From NCBI RefSeq assembly GCF_009877425.1, contig NZ_WXEY01000013.1, positions 1 through 64,000 on the forward strand: DNA of 64,000 bases, written 5' to 3'. Shown here in pieces: positions 50,158-60,576 of this stretch. The position numbers and the translations under genes were made by a program. This DNA comes from Heliomicrobium undosum. GTDB lineage: Bacteria; Bacillota; Desulfitobacteriia; Heliobacteriales; Heliobacteriaceae. Below the pieces are notes generated by a model. That model did not search any database and was not told the origin of the DNA. It saw only the letters and a program-made list of their open reading frames with translations. Each line of letters begins with the position of its first letter. Positions within the stretch are counted from its first letter, which is position 1.

Positions 50158-50393
50158 TGGGGTCACTCCCTTTACCAAGATGATCGCCAGTTCCCTTTTT
50201 TATTGGCGGCTGGCGCCGTGAATCCCTTTTCCCTGCCGAAAAAGGTTAGGGGAAGTATTTTCACAATTTTTTCTCTTTTGACCCCTTTGCCTCTTAATCG
50301 GGCGAAGAAAAATCTGTATAATGAAATTGCGGTTGCAAAATACATGTTCCGAATGCAGGACCCTTCCTGATTGCTGTTAAGGCGGTGATCCTC

Positions 50394-53300
50394 TTGATAA
50401 CTGCCTCGGGTTCGTCCGAGACATTCCTGTCTCTTGTCCGACAATTCCCGTTGCCTTTGGCGGTGTTGGATCCTGACCGAACCATCCGCTTTTTGAATCC
50501 GTCCGCCGAACGGTTGACCGGATGGAACAGTCAGGATGCGGCCGGTCGCCGGAGCGACGATTTTTTTCATCTGGGCGAAACAGATGCGGCTGGGCTGCCC
50601 ACCCATTGCGGTCACATTGTCACGCCGGAAGGAGAGTCCCGCTCCCTCTGTGTGCAGGCCCATGCCCTTACCCTTGACGACGAAAAAGCAGATGCCTTTT
50701 TGGTCATCCTGGAAGCGGTCACGTTGGGTGATCTTGGTTCACCCTCGTGCGATAGAACCTGTCGTCGCCTGGCCGCAAAGTATTACTCACTGCTGGAACA
50801 GTGCAAACAGATGGAAATCGAATTGCGTAAAAGGGATCAGCGTTTTCGCGATGTGGAACGGGCCTTTGACGAATTTATTTGGGAACTGGATGCGGAAGGC
50901 CGGTATACCTATGTCTCACCCCAGATCCGGTCCATCCTGGGTGTAACGCCGGAAGAATTGATCGGTGCGCCTGTTCGACAGTATGTCTATCCCGATGACG
51001 CGGAACGATTTTGGAACGGTTTCCTCAAAGCCGCTGCCAAGAACGAACTGGTCCGCAACCTGGAGTACCGCCGGCGCTCCGCCTCCGGGGAGCTTCGTTG
51101 GTTGAGCGCGAACGGCGTCCCGATCTTCAATGAAAACGGGACGGTGATCGGTTTTCGCGGCGCCACGCTGGATATTACGAAGCAGAAAACGGCGGAGGCC
51201 GCCTTGCGCGACAGCGAGGAGCACTATCGCTCGATCGTGACTGCCATCGCCGAGGGCATGGTTGTCCAAGAGCGGGACGGGCAGATCGTGTCCTTTAACC
51301 GAAAAGCGGAGACCATTCTGGGCTTAACGGCTGATCAGTTGCTTGGACGGACCTCTTACGACCCGCGCTGGCGCGCCGTCCGGGAAGACGGATCCCCCTT
51401 CCCCGGCGAGGAACACCCGGCCATGGTCTCATTGCGCACAGGGAAACCCTGTCACAATGTGGTCATGGGCGTCCACAAGCCCAATGGAGAAATGTCTTGG
51501 ATTCTAATCAACGCCGAACCGCTCTTTCGTCCGGGTGAAGGCGAGCCCTTCCGGGTGGTGGCGACCTTTACCGATATTACGGAACGGCGCAAGATCGAAC
51601 AGAAACTGCTGGAGACAAGGGAACAGTTGAAGAACCTCTTCAACAGCCTGAATATCGTCTTCTGGTCCTACGACGTGTCACAGCGACGCCTTTTGCAACT
51701 CTCCCCTGCCTGCGAGGGGCTCTTCGGCGTTCCCGCCCAGGCTTTTTTTGATCACCCCGACACATGGGCGCAGTCGATCCACCCCGACGATCTGCCTCGC
51801 TTGCAACGCATATCGAAACGGGTTCTCGTCAGCAAACCCATTCAGGATGAATTCCGCATCGTCCACAGGGACGGCGATCTGCGCTGGGTAAGCGGTCATG
51901 TCATCCCTGTTGCCGGCAGTTCCGGGAAGGTTGTCCGTCTCGACGGCATGCTCATGGACATCACGGAAAAGAAACAGGTGGATATGGAGTTGCGGATCGC
52001 CAAGGTCCGTGCCGAGGAGGCCAGTTTAGCGAAGAGTTCCTTCCTGGCCATGATGAGCCATGAGATCCGCACACCCATGAACGGGATTATCGGCATGAAC
52101 GAACTGCTGCTGGGCACTCGGTTGACGTCGGAACAAGTCGATTACGCCGAGGCAGTGCAGGAATCAGCCGAACTCCTGCTCACCGTGATCAATGACATCC
52201 TTGACTACTCGAAGGTCGAAGCCGGCAAGATGGAACTGGAATCGATCGATTTCGATCCCGTTCCGGTCGTCAACGGCGTGGCCCGGCTGCTTCAGGGCAA
52301 AGCGCGGGAAAAGGGCCTGTCCATTTCCACTTCCATCGCTGATGAGGCGCGCTTCCTCTTTCAGGGCGATCCGGGACGGCTGCGGCAGGTGCTGCTCAAC
52401 CTCGTCAGCAACGCCGTCAAGTTTACCGAAAAGGGCGCCATCGACATCCGTGTCTTCCCCGTTTCCGATACGGGCGCCCAGGTCACTATCCGTTTTGAGG
52501 TGACCGACTCGGGGATCGGCATCGCGCCGGAGATTCGGGACTGCCTCTTCCGGCCCTTCAGCCAGGGAAACACATCCATGACGCGCAAATACGGCGGAAC
52601 CGGTCTGGGTCTCGCCATCTCCCGGAACCTGGTGGAACTGATGGGCGGCAAGATCGGCGTCCAAAGCAAGCCCGGCGAAGGATCCACCTTCTGGTTTACC
52701 CTTCCGGTGCGCAAACGGTCTCCGTTGCCGCAATCGCCTGTCGACGCCGCCGAATCCCGGCCGACTGCCTCGCCGCCGCTGGTTTCGCTGGCTTCCATGG
52801 ACCGTTCAACAAGTATTCATCCCCCTTCTCATCTTCCTTCTCAGCATCCCTCACATCTTCCCGCTCATCTTCCCTCTCAGCATCCCTCACATCTTCCCGC
52901 TCATCTTCCCTCTCATCATGCCCCTCGTCCCCCTTCTCTTCAGGCTTCTCAGCACCCCTCTCATCTCCCCGCTCATCCCCCTCATCTTTCCGTCGCCCCG
53001 CTTCCCCGTCTTCGCCAAGCCTCCGTCCTCGTTGTGGAGGACAATCCGGTGAACCAGAAACTGGTCACCGCGCTGTTGCGAAAAATGGGCCTTTCCGTCC
53101 GCTTGGCCGGTAGCGGTCTGGAAGCTATTGACGCATTGGGTGAAGAGGATTATGCCCTCATCCTGATGGACTGCCAGCTTCCCGATCTGAACGGCTTTGA
53201 AACGACGCAGGTGATCCGCGACAGCGAGGCCGAGACGGGGCAGCACATCCCCATCATCGCCATGACAGCCTTGTCAATGCAGGGGGACCGGGAGAAGTGC

Positions 53301-53414
53301 CTCCAGGCGGGGATGGACGACTATATCAGCAAACCGATTGATCGAAAGCAGTTGACGGCCATGCTCGCCCGCTGGCTGAGCGAGAGCGCCGACGAGGAGA
53401 CGGGAACGGATTAA
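50394..53414 (+). CDS. Multi-PAS hybrid sensor histidine kinase / response regulator
   Basis: TTG 50394 is preferred to GTG 50385 because AAGGCGGTGAT upstream fits the 16S tail at the right distance; the product has about 1006 residues and no membrane segment. Four PAS domains lie at about 10-110, 155-265, 275-400 and 415-535 (the second and fourth PAS-3-like). HisKA follows with MMSHEIRTPMNGIIGM, the ATPase with LLNLVSNAVKF, DSGIGIAP and GGTGLGLAIS, then a His/Pro/Ser-rich repeat linker (about 800-865), and a receiver (VLVVEDNPVNQ, MDCQLPD with the phospho-Asp, and KPI). It resembles cytoplasmic BarA-like hybrids without a phosphotransfer domain. Output partner unknown. Confidence 0.92.
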   Translation: MITASGSSETFLSLVRQFPLPLAVLDPDRTIRFLNPSAERLTGWNSQDAAGRRSDDFFHLGETDAAGLPTHCGHIVTPEGESRSLCVQAHALTLDDEKADAFLVILEAVTLGDLGSPSCDRTCRRLAAKYYSLLEQCKQMEIELRKRDQRFRDVERAFDEFIWELDAEGRYTYVSPQIRSILGVTPEELIGAPVRQYVYPDDAERFWNGFLKAAAKNELVRNLEYRRRSASGELRWLSANGVPIFNENGTVIGFRGATLDITKQKTAEAALRDSEEHYRSIVTAIAEGMVVQERDGQIVSFNRKAETILGLTADQLLGRTSYDPRWRAVREDGSPFPGEEHPAMVSLRTGKPCHNVVMGVHKPNGEMSWILINAEPLFRPGEGEPFRVVATFTDITERRKIEQKLLETREQLKNLFNSLNIVFWSYDVSQRRLLQLSPACEGLFGVPAQAFFDHPDTWAQSIHPDDLPRLQRISKRVLVSKPIQDEFRIVHRDGDLRWVSGHVIPVAGSSGKVVRLDGMLMDITEKKQVDMELRIAKVRAEEASLAKSSFLAMMSHEIRTPMNGIIGMNELLLGTRLTSEQVDYAEAVQESAELLLTVINDILDYSKVEAGKMELESIDFDPVPVVNGVARLLQGKAREKGLSISTSIADEARFLFQGDPGRLRQVLLNLVSNAVKFTEKGAIDIRVFPVSDTGAQVTIRFEVTDSGIGIAPEIRDCLFRPFSQGNTSMTRKYGGTGLGLAISRNLVELMGGKIGVQSKPGEGSTFWFTLPVRKRSPLPQSPVDAAESRPTASPPLVSLASMDRSTSIHPPSHLPSQHPSHLPAHLPSQHPSHLPAHLPSHHAPRPPSLQASQHPSHLPAHPPHLSVAPLPRLRQASVLVVEDNPVNQKLVTALLRKMGLSVRLAGSGLEAIDALGEEDYALILMDCQLPDLNGFETTQVIRDSEAETGQHIPIIAMTALSMQGDREKCLQAGMDDYISKPIDRKQLTAMLARWLSESADEETGTD
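52825..52990 (+). repeat. 36-bp imperfect tandem repeat in the hybrid kinase linker
   Basis: Units reading about PSHLPAHLPSQH repeat two to four times, first almost identical, then degenerate. On the top strand the segment is a pyrimidine-rich cttcccgctcat pattern. Length variation between strains is expected. Confidence 0.75.
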
Positions 53415-53430
53415 GAAATTCATGGGGGCA

Positions 53431-53459
53431 TTGGCGGTATCGGCAAATCATGCTATAAT
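53431..53459 (+). promoter_or_regulatory. Putative sigma-A promoter
   Basis: TTGGCG (53431-53436) and TATAAT (53454-53459) are spaced 17 bases. The start site would be near 53466. It is followed by a short leader, a terminator and then the small nuclease-like gene. Confidence 0.65.
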
Positions 53460-53518
53460 AAACCAAAATCAGCGAAGCAATAACCCCCACAAGTACAATT
53501 GCATAATGCGACATAAAG

Positions 53519-53565
53519 CCCTTTTAGGTTTGACAGCATGGTCATCAACCTAAAAGGGTTTTTTA
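53519..53565 (+). terminator. Intrinsic terminator
   Basis: A perfect 12-bp stem CCCTTTTAGGTT/AACCTAAAAGGG (53519-53530 with 53547-53558) is followed by six T. It ends the hybrid kinase transcript and also any short RNA started at 53466. Confidence 0.9.
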
Positions 53566-53593
53566 TTACGGTGGATTAAAGGAGGGTGAAATT

Positions 53594-54025
53594 ATGTTCC
53601 GAGGGAAAAACCCCAACCGTGTTCACGTCGAGCAGTCCACCCATGACCGTTGCGTCCAGGCGGTGGCAGACAGCCTCGCTGCCGATGGGTACCATGTGCT
53701 GGCTGATCACATCCACTGGGAACCGGGAGCGCCCCATGAAGTCAGCCACTGTGTGCCCGACATCCTGGCGAAAAAGGATGACCAGACCACCGTTTTTGAG
53801 GTCGAGACCTGCTCCACCATCGGCGACATCCACACGCGCGAACAACTGGCCGCCTTTTCTTTAACCTACCCGACAGTACTCGTCATCCCCCAGGACTGCC
53901 TCAGCCGTTTTCTCGAAGGTGGACCGGTGGAACATGCCAGAAACCACTTGAAGAGTTGGGGACTGCACAAGGTCACCCTGGCCACCTTCGATCTGCGCAG
54001 CCAGAAGTTGCAGATTCACCGGTAA
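53594..54025 (+). CDS. Small PD-(D/E)XK-like protein of unknown function
   Basis: The 143-residue protein starts at ATG 53594 after AAAGGAGGGTG. Its core reads VPDILAKKDDQTTVFEVETC, where Asp (PDI) and Glu-x-Glu are placed like the catalytic residues of restriction-endonuclease-like folds, with Glu in place of the usual Lys. The next helix (TREQLAAFSLTYP) fits that fold. It might be a structure-specific nuclease or an inactive relative; no family name is known to me. It follows a promoter and terminator, and is 150 bases upstream of a DNA glycosylase gene, perhaps a repair context. Confidence 0.7.
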   Translation: MFRGKNPNRVHVEQSTHDRCVQAVADSLAADGYHVLADHIHWEPGAPHEVSHCVPDILAKKDDQTTVFEVETCSTIGDIHTREQLAAFSLTYPTVLVIPQDCLSRFLEGGPVEHARNHLKSWGLHKVTLATFDLRSQKLQIHR

Positions 54026-54174
54026 CAACAACATCATTCGGACAAAAGTCATGAGGAAGCCGTTGCATTGATCGCGCGGCTTCTTATTTTCTTTGATATC
54101 GGGAGCAAGACATTGTTCATAATATCAGGAGACCTCCTCCACCTATGGGCGTAATGCCATAAAGGAGCTTTGCG

Positions 54175-54993
54175 ATGCCGGAACTTCCAGAAATCGAAAC
54201 GGTCCGCCGCCATCTTGAGAAGCAGGTCGTCGGAAAAGCGATTCAAGACGTGGCCGTGGGTCGCCCCAAGACCCTGAACGTCGCCCCGGATGCTTTTGCG
54301 CAGGCGCTCACCGGCCGGTCATTCCAAGGAGCGGAACGGCGCGGCAAGGTGATCCGCCTGCGTCTGCCCGGCGGTCTCTCCCTCCTCTTTCACTTCATGA
54401 TCGACGGCTACCTGCGCTTCTTCTCCCCTGACGAGGCGGCTCCCGAGGGGGCCAATGTGACCCTCCGTTTCGATACAGGGGAAACTCTGGCCTTTTACCG
54501 GATGCATCTGGGCTATGTCCAACTCTTCGCTGACGCGGAAGTGGAAGGTAATCCCGACTATGCAGGACTGGGGCAGGATCCTCTTGACAGTTCCTTCGAC
54601 CTGGAGGCATGGATGCGGCTTCTCAGCGCGCGACGAGGGATGATCAAGCCGCTGCTGATGGATCAAAAGGTTATCGCAGGGATCGGCAATGTCTACTCCA
54701 ACGAAGCCCTCTTTTGCAGCCGTATCCTGCCGGCGCGGAAACTGCCGACCCTCTCGGACACGGAAAAAGAACGCCTCTACCACTGCCTCCGGACAATCCT
54801 GGCGGAATCGGTGCGGCTGGGCGGCGTCTCCGAGGATCCTTTTCAGACAGGCGACACTTTCACCGGCGGCTATACCTCCCGGTTGCAGGTCTATGATCGC
54901 GCCGGTCAGCCTTGCTTTTCCTGCAGTGGCCTGATCGAGACAGATCGGGTGGGCGGTCGGAATGCTTTTTTCTGCCCTCGCTGCCAGCGATAA
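54175..54993 (+). CDS. mutM: Fpg/Nei-family DNA glycosylase
   Basis: The 272-residue protein begins MPELPEIETVRRHLE, with Pro2 as the expected nucleophile and Glu3 and Glu6 as catalytic helpers. It ends in the zinc finger C-x2-C-x16-C-x2-C (CFSC...FFCPRC), and the H2TH part carries IGNVYSNEALF. Fpg removes 8-oxoguanine and formamidopyrimidines and cuts the abasic site. One block differs: where Fpg has HLRMTGxL this protein reads HFMIDGYLRF, so it may be a Fpg/Nei subgroup with other base preference. The symbol mutM is given with that reserve. Confidence 0.87.
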   Translation: MPELPEIETVRRHLEKQVVGKAIQDVAVGRPKTLNVAPDAFAQALTGRSFQGAERRGKVIRLRLPGGLSLLFHFMIDGYLRFFSPDEAAPEGANVTLRFDTGETLAFYRMHLGYVQLFADAEVEGNPDYAGLGQDPLDSSFDLEAWMRLLSARRGMIKPLLMDQKVIAGIGNVYSNEALFCSRILPARKLPTLSDTEKERLYHCLRTILAESVRLGGVSEDPFQTGDTFTGGYTSRLQVYDRAGQPCFSCSGLIETDRVGGRNAFFCPRCQR

Positions 54994-55396
54994 CGGTCTT
55001 GTTTCTACCATCGAATCACCTTGTCTGCAAAGGCTGCAGGGCAACACCTGCGGCCTTTCTGCGCCAAACCCGCAAAGCGGTTACAGCGGTCTCCATCCGA
55101 TTGTTCAGCCCGCTTACGTCAATCAGATGCCTGTTGCCTTCACACCGATTTACACGGCGTCGGCAGTGCCCCAGCCATCCCAATACGTGAGCCTGATCGA
55201 CCCCGTTTTCATCGATCATGTGACGCGGCATATGGGTCAACAGATGACTGTCATGACAACGGCTGGAAAACTGGAAGGTGTGTTGACCGGCGTTGCCGTT
55301 GACCACATCCAACTGAATATTGACAAAGACAAAGCCCTCCATGTACGCATCGCCCAAATCGTATATTTTGAATGTTTTTCTATTTCCTATCGATAA
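54962..55396 (+). CDS. DUF2642-type small protein overlapping mutM
   Basis: The frame starts at ATG 54962, 32 bases inside the end of mutM, and gives 144 residues. The first 70 residues are low in recognisable features (Ser, Pro, Gln-rich). Residues about 78-138 match the DUF2642/YuzF pattern: LIDPVFIDHVTRHMGQQMTVM, TAGKLEGVLTGVAVDHIQL and LHVRIAQIVYFE, a small beta-barrel of the Sm-like kind found in spore-formers. An alternative ATG at 55130 lacks a ribosome-binding site. Function unknown; spore-coat association is known only for some relatives. Confidence 0.7.
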   Translation: MLFSALAASDNGLVSTIESPCLQRLQGNTCGLSAPNPQSGYSGLHPIVQPAYVNQMPVAFTPIYTASAVPQPSQYVSLIDPVFIDHVTRHMGQQMTVMTTAGKLEGVLTGVAVDHIQLNIDKDKALHVRIAQIVYFECFSISYR

Positions 55397-55407
55397 AAAA
55401 GATCAAT

Positions 55408-55498
55408 ATCCGCCTGATGCACATAGGATGAACATGATTACTATGTACAGAAAGGCGGATTATGGTTTGCGCGCCTGTGATCGGGTTTTCATCCTATG
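55408..55498. repeat. Interleaved inverted repeats (pseudoknot-like)
   Basis: ATCCGCC (55408-55414) pairs with GGCGGAT (55454-55460), and CATAGGATGAA (55422-55432) pairs with TTCATCCTATG (55488-55498). The two pairs interleave, which in RNA gives a pseudoknot or two exclusive folds. The stretch lies between the DUF2642 gene and a terminator and contains no gene. Confidence 0.5.
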
Positions 55499-55566
55499 GG
55501 GAGATGTATATCGGGCACATTAATCAGACAGCGACGATGATCACGTTTGGGTAGGGATGTGAAAAC

Positions 55567-55608
55567 AAAAGGGACTGACCCGCGCACTCACCGGGTCAAT
55601 CCCTTTTT
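55567..55608. terminator. Bidirectional terminator
   Basis: A 15-16-bp stem with one mismatch (AAGGGA-C-TGACCCG / CGGGTCA-A-TCCCTT) has six T on the plus strand and four on the minus strand. It separates the convergent mutM and aldehyde dehydrogenase units. Confidence 0.85.
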
Positions 55609-55613
55609 TCTGC

Positions 55614-57053
55614 TTAGTCCTTCGGCGGTCGGTGGTTAAAAACAACGATGCGGCTTTCCGTCATCTCCCGGACGGCGTAGGCCGGGCCTTCCTTGCCCGA
55701 GCCGCTGTGTTTGACGCCGCCATAGGGCATGTTGTCGGCCCGGTAGGTGGATACGTCGTTGATGATCACGCCGCCCACCCGGATCTCCCGGGCGCAGCGG
55801 AGGGCCACGTCGATGGAGCCCGTGAACACGCCGGCCTGCAAGCCGTATTCGGAGTCGTTGATGCGCTCAATGGCTTCATCGAGGGTTTTGTAGGTGGCCA
55901 GGCAGGCGACAGGGCCGAAGATCTCCTGGCACCAGACGCGCATCCCTGTCTGCACATCGGTGAGTACTGCGGGCTGCACCAGGGCGCCCTGCCGGGTTCC
56001 GCCTGTGAGCAAATGAGCGCCTCCCTTGATCGCATCGTCGATCCATTCGACGACCCGTTCGGCTTCCTGCTCGCAGATGAGGGGACCCACGTCGGTGGTC
56101 ATGTCCAGTGGGTTGCCGACGACCAGTTCCTTCGTCCGGGCGACCAGTTCACGGGCGAAAGCGTCAGCGATGGCTTCATGGACGAGGATGCGCTGGACGG
56201 AGATGCAGATCTGACCGGCGTTGGCGAAAGCCATGCGGGCACACTGCCGGGCGGCTAGTTCCAGGTCGGCGTCTTTATGTACGATAGTGCCCGAGTTGGC
56301 GCCCAACTCCAGGGTCACTTTGCGCAGGCCGGCCCGTTCGCGGAGCCGTTTTCCGACAGCATAGGAGCCGGTGAAGGTGTAGTAGTCGATGCCGGGGTTC
56401 TCCAGGAGCCACTCGCCGACAGTCCAGCCGGGGCCGACGACCATGTTCAGCCAGCCCTCCGGCAGGCCGGCTTCCTGCATGAGCCGGGCGAGGGAGAGCG
56501 CCGAGAGGGGTGTCGTCGAGGCCGGTTTGGCCACCACGGCGTTGCCGGCGGCAATGGCAGGGCCGACCTTGTGGCAGAGCAGGTTCAAGGGGTAGTTAAA
56601 GGGACTGATGGCGCAGACGACGCCGACGGGCACGCGGATGGTGAAGGCCATGCGGTTTTCCGAGCCTGGAAAAGCTTCCACAGGGACGGTTTCGCCGGTG
56701 ATGCGCAAGGCCTCCTCGGCGGAGAGGCGGATGGTCTCGGCGGCCCTTCCCACCTCGGCCAGGGCGTCTTTGAGCGGTTTTCCCGCTTCGGCGGCGATCA
56801 GATGACCTAACTCCTCGCGGTTGGCCAGGAGGAGTTCGCGCGTCTTCATCAGGATGCCATAGCGCTGCTGGGCTGTCAGCGGCCGTTCCAGCGCGCGCCG
56901 CGCCGCCGTCACCGCCGCTGCCGTTTCGCCTTCACCGGCCTGGCTGACGCGGGCCAGCAGTTCGCCGGAGTATTTGTCGCGGACTTCGAGCAGGTCTTCT
57001 GTCATCACCCAGGCGCCGTCGATGAGCAGCCCGAGCGGTTGCGCATTGTTCAT
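55614..57053 (-). CDS. Aldehyde dehydrogenase family protein
   Basis: ATG 57053 follows GGAGGG and gives 479 residues, the normal length; the frame is open for 31 codons upstream. It oxidises an aldehyde to an acid with NAD(P)+. Motifs: AISPFNYPLNL near the cofactor site, the general base Glu in VTLELGANSG, the nucleophile Cys in NAGQICISVQR, and EIFGPVACL near the C-terminus. It resembles the lactaldehyde/glyceraldehyde-3-phosphate (non-phosphorylating) group, but the substrate is not certain. No alcohol dehydrogenase or pathway gene is adjacent. Confidence 0.92.
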   Translation of the reverse strand: MNNAQPLGLLIDGAWVMTEDLLEVRDKYSGELLARVSQAGEGETAAAVTAARRALERPLTAQQRYGILMKTRELLLANREELGHLIAAEAGKPLKDALAEVGRAAETIRLSAEEALRITGETVPVEAFPGSENRMAFTIRVPVGVVCAISPFNYPLNLLCHKVGPAIAAGNAVVAKPASTTPLSALSLARLMQEAGLPEGWLNMVVGPGWTVGEWLLENPGIDYYTFTGSYAVGKRLRERAGLRKVTLELGANSGTIVHKDADLELAARQCARMAFANAGQICISVQRILVHEAIADAFARELVARTKELVVGNPLDMTTDVGPLICEQEAERVVEWIDDAIKGGAHLLTGGTRQGALVQPAVLTDVQTGMRVWCQEIFGPVACLATYKTLDEAIERINDSEYGLQAGVFTGSIDVALRCAREIRVGGVIINDVSTYRADNMPYGGVKHSGSGKEGPAYAVREMTESRIVVFNHRPPKD

Positions 57054-57182
57054 GTCGCTCCCTCCAGTCACGGGACTTGTTTTCTCAGAAATATCGTACC
57101 AAGTCCCACACAAGCTGTCCAGATTCTGGGGTGAGTTTCCGCTCATGACTGGTTGCTCGCGCGCCTCCGCCTTTCCGGGATC

Positions 57183-58880
57183 CTACCGCCCGCCTTCGCG
57201 CAAGACCTCCCGGATGATGTCATAGTTCTCATCGCGCGTATCGATGAACCCCTGGATCGACGATTCGGCCGTCACCCTTCTTCCCTTGTCGGTGCGGTTG
57301 AGGGCCAGGAGACCTGCTCTTAGCCGATCGACGAGGTCGCTGTCCAGCCGGCCCCGGGCGGCGATACAGTCCTTGGGGATTGCCTCCGTTTCGGCCAGGA
57401 AGACCAGATCCTCGACAGGCAGGTTGCGCCGGCGGGCGTCGTCGATCGCTTCCGAATAGGTGGCGCCGGCGGTTACCTCGCCTTTGAGGACCGTCTCGAT
57501 GACGCGGCTGTGAGTGCCCTGGAAGATGACCTCACCTAGGTCCTTATCGGGGTTGAGACCGGCCCGGCGTAGGAGCAGGCGCGGGTAGGCGTATCCCGAG
57601 GCGGACTGGGGATCGACGAAGGCCATCCGTTTGCCCTTTAACGCGCCCAGGTTGACGACGCCGCTCCCCTTGCGGGCGATGATGTAGCCCTTGTAGGAAG
57701 CGTTCCCGTTGACGATGGGGGTGGCCAGCGGGATGACCCTCCCCTTGGCGGCCGCGTTGACATAGGCCAGCGGGGAAAACCAGCCCACGTCGACGATCTC
57801 ATCGATGAGGCAGTCGGCCAGGGCGTTGTAGTCGGCGGCGATGAGGATGCGGGGCTTGACGCCGAGGTTTTCACAGAGAGCGGCGATGACCGGCAGATAC
57901 TGCCGGCGGATCGTGTCAGGGCTTAAGGCCGGGTTGATGCCGATGACCAATTCATCGTCCTGCTTGAACCGGGCGGCCTGTTTCTGCAGTTGATGGACGT
58001 TACCGTTCAGCCCTTCAGCCAGGTCTAACAGCTTGCCGTGGTGCTTCTCCTGATCGCGAACCCGGGCCATGATGTCCTGCATGCCGTCGCCGAGAGAGAC
58101 GAAAATGGCGGCCAGTTGTTCCGCCCCTTCGGCGTGCTGGGCTGTGGCCTCGAAGAGTTCCTTGTTCAGGTCGGTGATCTCACCGAAGGTGTTGACCGTA
58201 TGGGAGAGGACCTCCCGGCCGGATCGGACATCGGCCACGATGGTGTTCAGTTGTTTGGAACTGAAATCGGCGCCGGCGGCTACGGCATGGATGTCTTTGT
58301 TGATCTGGTCAGCCGCCTTTTGAATCCCCTGGGCGGACTGAGCGCTTTTTTCGGCAAGCTTGCGGACCTCGTCGGCGACGACGGCGAAACCTCTTCCGGC
58401 TGCGCCGGCGCGGGCGGCTTCGATGGAGGCGTTGAGGGCGAGGAGGTTCGTCTTCTTGGCGATATCGCGGGCTTCTCGGACAAAGCGGGCGATCTGCTCC
58501 GACTCCTCCCGCAGTTTCAGGGCCGCCCGGGCGTAGGTGAGCACATCGGCGGCGATCACCTGCAGGAGCCGTTCCGCCTCAGCGACCCGCTTTTCTCCCT
58601 CCCGGGTTTCTTCCAGGCGGGACACCGACAGGTCAGCCACCTGCCGCGCCCGCTCTTCGAGCAGCCGTGCCACGCCGGTCATTTCCTGTAAACGAGCCGA
58701 GCCATCGATCAGGTCCCTGCCGTTGCGTTCCGTGATTTTGACGAGGCCGCGGGCCACTTCCGCCGTCTCGCCGACAGTCCATTTGACCTGGTGGGCGTCG
58801 AGGCCCAGCTTTTCTGAAAGGGGCAGGATGTCAAGCTTCGGTTCGTCGCCGGGCCGGGGGCACACATCTGTCTTTATCAT
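57183..58880 (-). CDS. Soluble chemoreceptor fused to a PhnD-like substrate-binding domain
   Basis: ATG 58880 follows GGAGG at nine bases; the product has 565 residues and no membrane segment or signal peptide. Residues about 20-305 are a methyl-accepting chemotaxis signalling domain, with the conserved tip [20 protein letters not shown] at about 140-160 and [19 protein letters not shown] after it. From about 309 to 565 comes a periplasmic-binding fold of the PhnD/phosphonate type ([60 protein letters not shown]). The binding domain is thus in the cytoplasm and C-terminal, the reverse of the usual receptor order. It may sense an intracellular phospho-compound and signal to CheA. Confidence 0.88.
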   Translation of the reverse strand: MIKTDVCPRPGDEPKLDILPLSEKLGLDAHQVKWTVGETAEVARGLVKITERNGRDLIDGSARLQEMTGVARLLEERARQVADLSVSRLEETREGEKRVAEAERLLQVIAADVLTYARAALKLREESEQIARFVREARDIAKKTNLLALNASIEAARAGAAGRGFAVVADEVRKLAEKSAQSAQGIQKAADQINKDIHAVAAGADFSSKQLNTIVADVRSGREVLSHTVNTFGEITDLNKELFEATAQHAEGAEQLAAIFVSLGDGMQDIMARVRDQEKHHGKLLDLAEGLNGNVHQLQKQAARFKQDDELVIGINPALSPDTIRRQYLPVIAALCENLGVKPRILIAADYNALADCLIDEIVDVGWFSPLAYVNAAAKGRVIPLATPIVNGNASYKGYIIARKGSGVVNLGALKGKRMAFVDPQSASGYAYPRLLLRRAGLNPDKDLGEVIFQGTHSRVIETVLKGEVTAGATYSEAIDDARRRNLPVEDLVFLAETEAIPKDCIAARGRLDSDLVDRLRAGLLALNRTDKGRRVTAESSIQGFIDTRDENYDIIREVLREGGR

Positions 58881-59121
58881 CGCTATGTTCCTCCGTGGTT
58901 CAAAAGAAAAAATGAGCCATGCCAATGGTTCCCTTCTGCCGGCATTCATTGAATTACAGCGATGAGGGAGATTCTTTGCCATGGCATGGCCCTGCAGGGG
59001 TTGTTTTTATCTACAGAACCCGGCAGTCGACCGGGGACAGTAGAGGCAAATAGGTTTTTTTGCGCCGGTGTTCAGCAAGTGTATTTGTTCAGAGTGAAAA
59101 ATGCGGAATTCCCTGTTGTCT

Positions 59122-60477
<1,356 letters not shown>

Positions 60478-60576
60478 CTATATTTAAATCAACCATCCGT
60501 TGTGTATCCTCTCACCGCATTGATTCGCTGCATGACTGAGCCTTATCAAGAGTCAGCATGTTGTGCGAAATCAGCC

